Of a stretch of 34,782 nt of DNA, positions 32,393 to 34,782 are shown one piece after another. The notes under the pieces were generated by a model. It ran no database searches, was not told the DNA's origin, and saw only the letters and a program-made list of their open reading frames with translations. Each line of letters opens with the position of its first letter. Position 1 is the first letter of the stretch. The position numbers were made by a program, and so were the translations under genes. The DNA is from a virus: IMG/VR virus record IMGVR_UViG_3300033142_001844, positions 1-34,782 of that record; one strand, written 5' to 3'.

Positions 32393-32418
32393 ATAGAAAG
32401 CTATTAAGGAGGTTTTAA

Positions 32419-32604
32419 ATGGCTATGAAGCAAGTTAAATCAAGCATGCCTATTCCGCTAATTAAGCAAATAGAGGAAGACGCAAAACAAAACGGGGTCT
32501 CTTTTTCCGCAATGCTTTATGTGATTGCACACGATTATTATAAGAAAAAGAAAAGAAAAACCAAGTCCATTTACGACGACGAACAGGGCATGAACAGGGC
32601 ATGA
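32419..32604 (+). CDS. Ribbon-helix-helix regulator, first early gene
   Basis: A 61-residue protein: a short strand (KQVKSSMPIPL), helix A (IKQIEEDAKQNG) and helix B (SFSAMLYVIAHDYYKKKKRK), the ribbon-helix-helix layout of Arc/CopG-type repressors. It lies directly behind the promoter bearing operator copy 2 and is the likely binder of TATAGSCTATA (inference). Strong AAGGAGG site. Its end falls in an 11-bp tandem duplication; with a single copy the frame would continue to a stop overlapping the next ATG, so the C terminus seems altered. Confidence 0.75.
   Translation: MAMKQVKSSMPIPLIKQIEEDAKQNGVSFSAMLYVIAHDYYKKKKRKTKSIYDDEQGMNRA
32581..32602. repeat. 11-bp tandem duplication at the end of the regulator
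   Basis: GAACAGGGCAT occurs twice in a row (32581-32591, 32592-32602). The extra copy shifts the frame and brings an early TGA at 32602-32604. Removing one copy restores a frame ending in ATGA at 32630-32633, the coupling style of this operon. Confidence 0.8.
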
Positions 32605-32629
32605 ACACTGTTCTGCGGGAGGATAAAAG

Positions 32630-32890
32630 ATGAGCTTAAAAGATGAGTATTTAGAAAAATACAAGGAATTAGAAGAGCTGGGCGCTAAATTAGCAAAAGA
32701 ACTGTGCCCATTCAAAGCAGGGGATAGGATAGAAAACATGATTACAAAGCAAGTTTTCACCGTAGAGGGTGTCTGGATGGTCTACGGGGATGAATATGTT
32801 GTCGAAGTAAGACTTCCAAGCGGGTGGGGTTCAACTGCTCTTTCTCAGAAAGATGTGGAGATGTTTTACATGATGGAGAATAAAAGATGA
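32630..32890 (+). CDS. Small early protein, unknown
   Basis: An 86-residue protein with a helical N terminus (EKYKELEELGAKLAKEL) and a beta-rich second half (FTVEGVWMVYGDEYVVEVRL) that suggests a small barrel of SH3/KOW type. GGGAGG lies 8 bases before the ATG; it overlaps the next gene by ATGA. Function unknown. Confidence 0.65.
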   Translation: MSLKDEYLEKYKELEELGAKLAKELCPFKAGDRIENMITKQVFTVEGVWMVYGDEYVVEVRLPSGWGSTALSQKDVEMFYMMENKR

Positions 32891-33231
32891 GTATACGTTC
32901 AGCTGAGAGGGATCGGGACGAAGTTCTGGCCCAACTAGGGATATTAAGAGACTGCTCTGTTTGCAATAGATCTACATTGAGATTAGGCAAGCCGCTATAT
33001 CCGGTTATTTGCTTGGATTGCAGGAAAAAGGAAAAAGAAAAGAAGAAAAAAGAGTATGAAATCAGATTTAGAAAAGAATTAGATGTAAATGATAAGGTTA
33101 AGGATTCTATATTCTCTATCCAAAAGGGGCTATGGATCATTAAAGATTTACTCAGTATAACAGTGGAGTTTGAAACACGTTTGGCTGAATTTGGCGTATC
33201 TCTAAGTATGCCTGGGGGAGAAAATGAGTAA
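32887..33231 (+). CDS. Cys-rich early protein with coiled coil
   Basis: A 114-residue protein with CSVC near residue 23 and CLDC about 19 residues later, a likely zinc knuckle pair, then a very basic helix (KKEKEKKKKEYEIRFRK). Starts by ATGA overlap. The zinc pair with a basic helix suits nucleic-acid binding; not a family I recognise. Confidence 0.65.
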   Translation: MSIRSAERDRDEVLAQLGILRDCSVCNRSTLRLGKPLYPVICLDCRKKEKEKKKKEYEIRFRKELDVNDKVKDSIFSIQKGLWIIKDLLSITVEFETRLAEFGVSLSMPGGENE

Positions 33232-33577
33232 TAAAAAGAAAAATAGATTAAAAAAGAAAATAAAAAAGTATAATGAATTCTGGGTGGAAGTTCGAGAGAT
33301 GATACAGAGAAAAGACAAGGAGATAGAAGAAAAGAGAGCAGAGTTAATAAGTGTTTACCAGGAAGAGGCCGAAAAGTACTTACTGGTAATAAAGCAGTTA
33401 AAATATCAGTGTAAAATATCAACAGAAAATAAAAAAGATTTAGAAGAAAAAATGGACACCCTACGAGTAAAAAGAATAGAGTCAATTGAAAAATTAAATG
33501 ATGCCCTTGCAACTGGAAATATTGATAAGATAAAGGAGCAAATTGAGTACACAATTAATATCGTGATTGAGAGGTAA
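33224..33577 (+). CDS. Coiled-coil early protein, unknown
   Basis: A 117-residue protein, basic and helical across its length (KKKNRLKKKIKKYNEFW, KEIEEKRAELISVYQEEAEK). It overlaps both neighbours. Such coiled coils often mediate oligomerisation. Function unknown. Confidence 0.6.
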   Translation: MSNKKKNRLKKKIKKYNEFWVEVREMIQRKDKEIEEKRAELISVYQEEAEKYLLVIKQLKYQCKISTENKKDLEEKMDTLRVKRIESIEKLNDALATGNIDKIKEQIEYTINIVIER

Positions 33578-33580
33578 AAA

Positions 33581-33739
33581 GTGAGGCAACTAAAAAAGTT
33601 TCTATGGAGGCTGAGCATATTTTTGTTTATTGCCGTGTATATTGCCATGTATCCAATTATGTCGATTGTATGGCTATTTACAGGAGAAATCATGAAGGCT
33701 GAATTTATATATAATTGGTGGGACAAGATCCAGGGGTAA
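33581..33739 (+). CDS. Small single-span membrane protein
   Basis: A 52-residue protein with a GTG start (GAGAGGT about 6 bases upstream) and one hydrophobic span (about residues 8-33, LSIFLFIAVYIAMYPIMS) with a basic N-terminal end, fitting inner-membrane insertion with the N terminus inside. Stop codon is 3 bases before the next GTG. Function unknown; holin-like size but in the early region. Confidence 0.65.
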   Translation: MRQLKKFLWRLSIFLFIAVYIAMYPIMSIVWLFTGEIMKAEFIYNWWDKIQG

Positions 33740-33742
33740 AAA

Positions 33743-34000
33743 GTGTATTTAAAAGTAAATGAAATTACACACATAAGCGGCCTTCAGCTGCTAATAGATG
33801 CGTTTACTCGGCAATCAGACCGTATAGCTGAAATGTTTGAGCAGGAACTAATCAGGGCTGATTACGAAAAGGCTTTTGAAGAGCGAAAGAGAATTGAGGA
33901 TATGATCTTTTTATATGATAACTTATGGGAGATGGTGGATGATGAAAAAAGGGCTCAGGCAAAAGCAATTAGACCAAATAGAGAGGTAAAGGATGAATAG
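33743..34000 (+). CDS. Helical early protein, unknown
   Basis: An 85-residue helical protein (RIAEMFEQELIRADYEKAF), GTG start 3 bases after the previous stop with AGGGG upstream. Unrecognised. Confidence 0.6.
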   Translation: MYLKVNEITHISGLQLLIDAFTRQSDRIAEMFEQELIRADYEKAFEERKRIEDMIFLYDNLWEMVDDEKRAQAKAIRPNREVKDE

Positions 34001-34241
34001 ATCGCATTTTCTACCGCAATATAATTGCAGTATATGTTTTGATAAATCTACCGGAAGGATCAAGTACTTTAGAGATATTGCACCCGGAAATGATTCAAAT
34101 TGTGCGATTATTAAGTGTCCCGGGATTGAGAGTTGTGATACATGCCCTTTCAATATGGATAACTGGGGTAGGCCGGAAACTCTAAAAAAGTACAAAGCAA
34201 AGTATAAAAAGATAAAGAAGGAGGTAAAGAATGAAGTATGA
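33993..34241 (+). CDS. Small zinc-binding candidate with six cysteines
   Basis: An 82-residue protein with CSIC at residues 12-15, then Cys residues in CAII, CPGIESCDTCPF (about 38-50) and a Lys-rich tail (KKYKAKYKKIKKEVK). The order resembles a treble-clef or zinc-knuckle pattern. Overlaps the previous and next genes. Could bind nucleic acid; unassigned. Confidence 0.65.
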   Translation: MNRSHFLPQYNCSICFDKSTGRIKYFRDIAPGNDSNCAIIKCPGIESCDTCPFNMDNWGRPETLKKYKAKYKKIKKEVKNEV

Positions 34242-34491
34242 AGAAATAAAAGAAAGAAATCCAGAGTTCTTTAAAGATCCATTAAGGGAAAATGTGATCG
34301 ATGAAACTTTTAGTATAAATAGATACTTCTTTGATAATGAACTAGATGAAGATGAGTTTATTGTTGCCATGCTAGAAAAACATAATTTAGTATATGATGG
34401 CATAGTAATTATTAAAAAATTTGAGATGCTGCAATTTAGAAAACCTAAAAGATCAACCTTAAGTCCACAATTTATATTTCCACAACAATGA
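34231..34491 (+). CDS. Small acidic early protein, unknown
   Basis: An 86-residue acidic protein (FFKDPLRENVIDETFSINRY, DNELDEDEFIVAMLEKH) with a helical middle. GAGG about 6 bases before the ATG. Unrecognised. Confidence 0.65.
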   Translation: MKYEEIKERNPEFFKDPLRENVIDETFSINRYFFDNELDEDEFIVAMLEKHNLVYDGIVIIKKFEMLQFRKPKRSTLSPQFIFPQQ

Positions 34492-34499
34492 GGTAAAAA

Positions 34500-34775
34500 A
34501 TGACTGAACCCACAAGTTTTTTGAGCTCGAAAAGAGAATATATTATGAGAATTTTACACGAAGTAGGGGCTCACAATGAGCTGGCGGAATCGGAAGACTT
34601 ATCGCACCGAGCAAGACACCTAGAGAGATGGCAAAAAATAAGCAAAAAACTTAAACGGATTGGGGTGTCAAATACTTTCGAAGCAGCGGAATTGCTGGAA
34701 AAACTAGAGCGGAATGAGTCTGCAACTACGAGTAAGAAACCCCATAATTTACCCATAATCTCAAAATACGAGTAA
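34500..34775 (+). CDS. Early protein crossing the genome junction, unknown
   Basis: A 91-residue helical protein (EYIMRILHEVGAHNELAESE, RARHLERWQKISKKLKRIG) with ATG preceded by GAGGT 7 bases upstream. The last third lies in the terminal repeat and is duplicated at the left end. It precedes the 40-bp repeats and the next promoter in the circular map. No motif recognised. Confidence 0.75.
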   Translation: MTEPTSFLSSKREYIMRILHEVGAHNELAESEDLSHRARHLERWQKISKKLKRIGVSNTFEAAELLEKLERNESATTSKKPHNLPIISKYE

Positions 34776-34782
34776 AAAATCG
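34669..34782. repeat. Right copy of the 114-bp terminal direct repeat
   Basis: Exact match to bases 1-114. It contains the end of the gene at 34500-34775 and the first 40-bp repeat unit. Circular closure removes one copy and gives a genome near 34,668 bp. Confidence 0.95.

Noticed and set aside
32757-33554. 265-residue open frame on the minus strand
   Set aside because: Lies antisense to three well-supported overlapping plus-strand genes with ribosome sites and has no site of its own; its Ser/Phe/Leu-rich make-up is the antisense of Lys/Glu-rich genes.
1-34782. tRNA genes and CRISPR arrays
   Set aside because: No cloverleaf-like stretch or spaced repeat array was noticed on reading both strands; a tRNA scan was not possible here.

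Overview
The window is a compact, AT-rich double-stranded DNA phage genome of the long, non-contractile-tail (siphovirus-like) type. The first 114 bases are repeated exactly as the last 114, so it is probably a complete circular or circularly permuted genome of about 34.67 kb, although a true short terminal repeat or an assembly overlap cannot be told apart here. The host is not identifiable from sequence alone. Promoters fit the sigma-70 consensus (TTGACA-17-TATAAT), ribosome sites are purine-rich GGAGG types, and a lipobox-bearing, 13-cysteine lipoprotein plus an Amidase_2 lysin suggest a Gram-negative bacterium. No integrase, excisionase pair or CI-type repressor was recognised, so a temperate lifestyle is not supported.

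Layout. (1) 32.4 kb through the ends to about 5.5 kb, plus strand: early region of many tightly overlapping small genes (two ribbon-helix-helix regulators, several small Cys-rich zinc-binding candidates, small membrane and coiled-coil proteins). It holds a winged-helix replication initiator with an apparent iteron origin inside its coding sequence (1519-1710). (2) 5.5-8.2 kb: endolysin, small accessory genes, terminase small subunit and a Tad1/Acb2-like candidate nucleotide-signal sponge. (3) 8.2-13.6 kb: large terminase, portal, scaffold-like, connector-like, major capsid and a small beta protein, closed by a terminator. (4) 13.7-27.2 kb: connectors, tail tube, tail chaperone pair with a likely -1 frameshift, tape measure, distal tail/baseplate proteins and jelly-roll or lectin-like adhesion proteins. 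(5) 27.2-32.3 kb: an independently promoted lipoprotein (moron), a coiled-coil membrane protein, and a leftward operon ending upstream in a recombination module (DUF1071/Sak3-type annealing protein and a DUF1064 PD-(D/E)XK protein).

Control. A divergent promoter pair at 32.30-32.39 kb shares one palindrome (TATAGSCTATA) over both -10 boxes and separates the leftward recombination operon from the rightward early operon, whose first gene is a ribbon-helix-helix protein. This looks like the main regulatory switch. A second strong promoter at 160-188 has a perfect dyad between its -35 and -10. A back-to-back promoter pair at 30.47-30.55 kb fires the leftward accessory genes one way and, the other way, a very short transcript ending in a hairpin.

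Most notable: the Tad1/Acb2-like gene within the packaging module, the eight-iteron origin inside the rep gene, the shared-operator switch, the short promoter-hairpin cassette, the duplicated cysteine-knot-like lipoprotein, the A10 frameshift site before the tape measure, and an 11-bp tandem duplication that seems to have truncated the early ribbon-helix-helix regulator.
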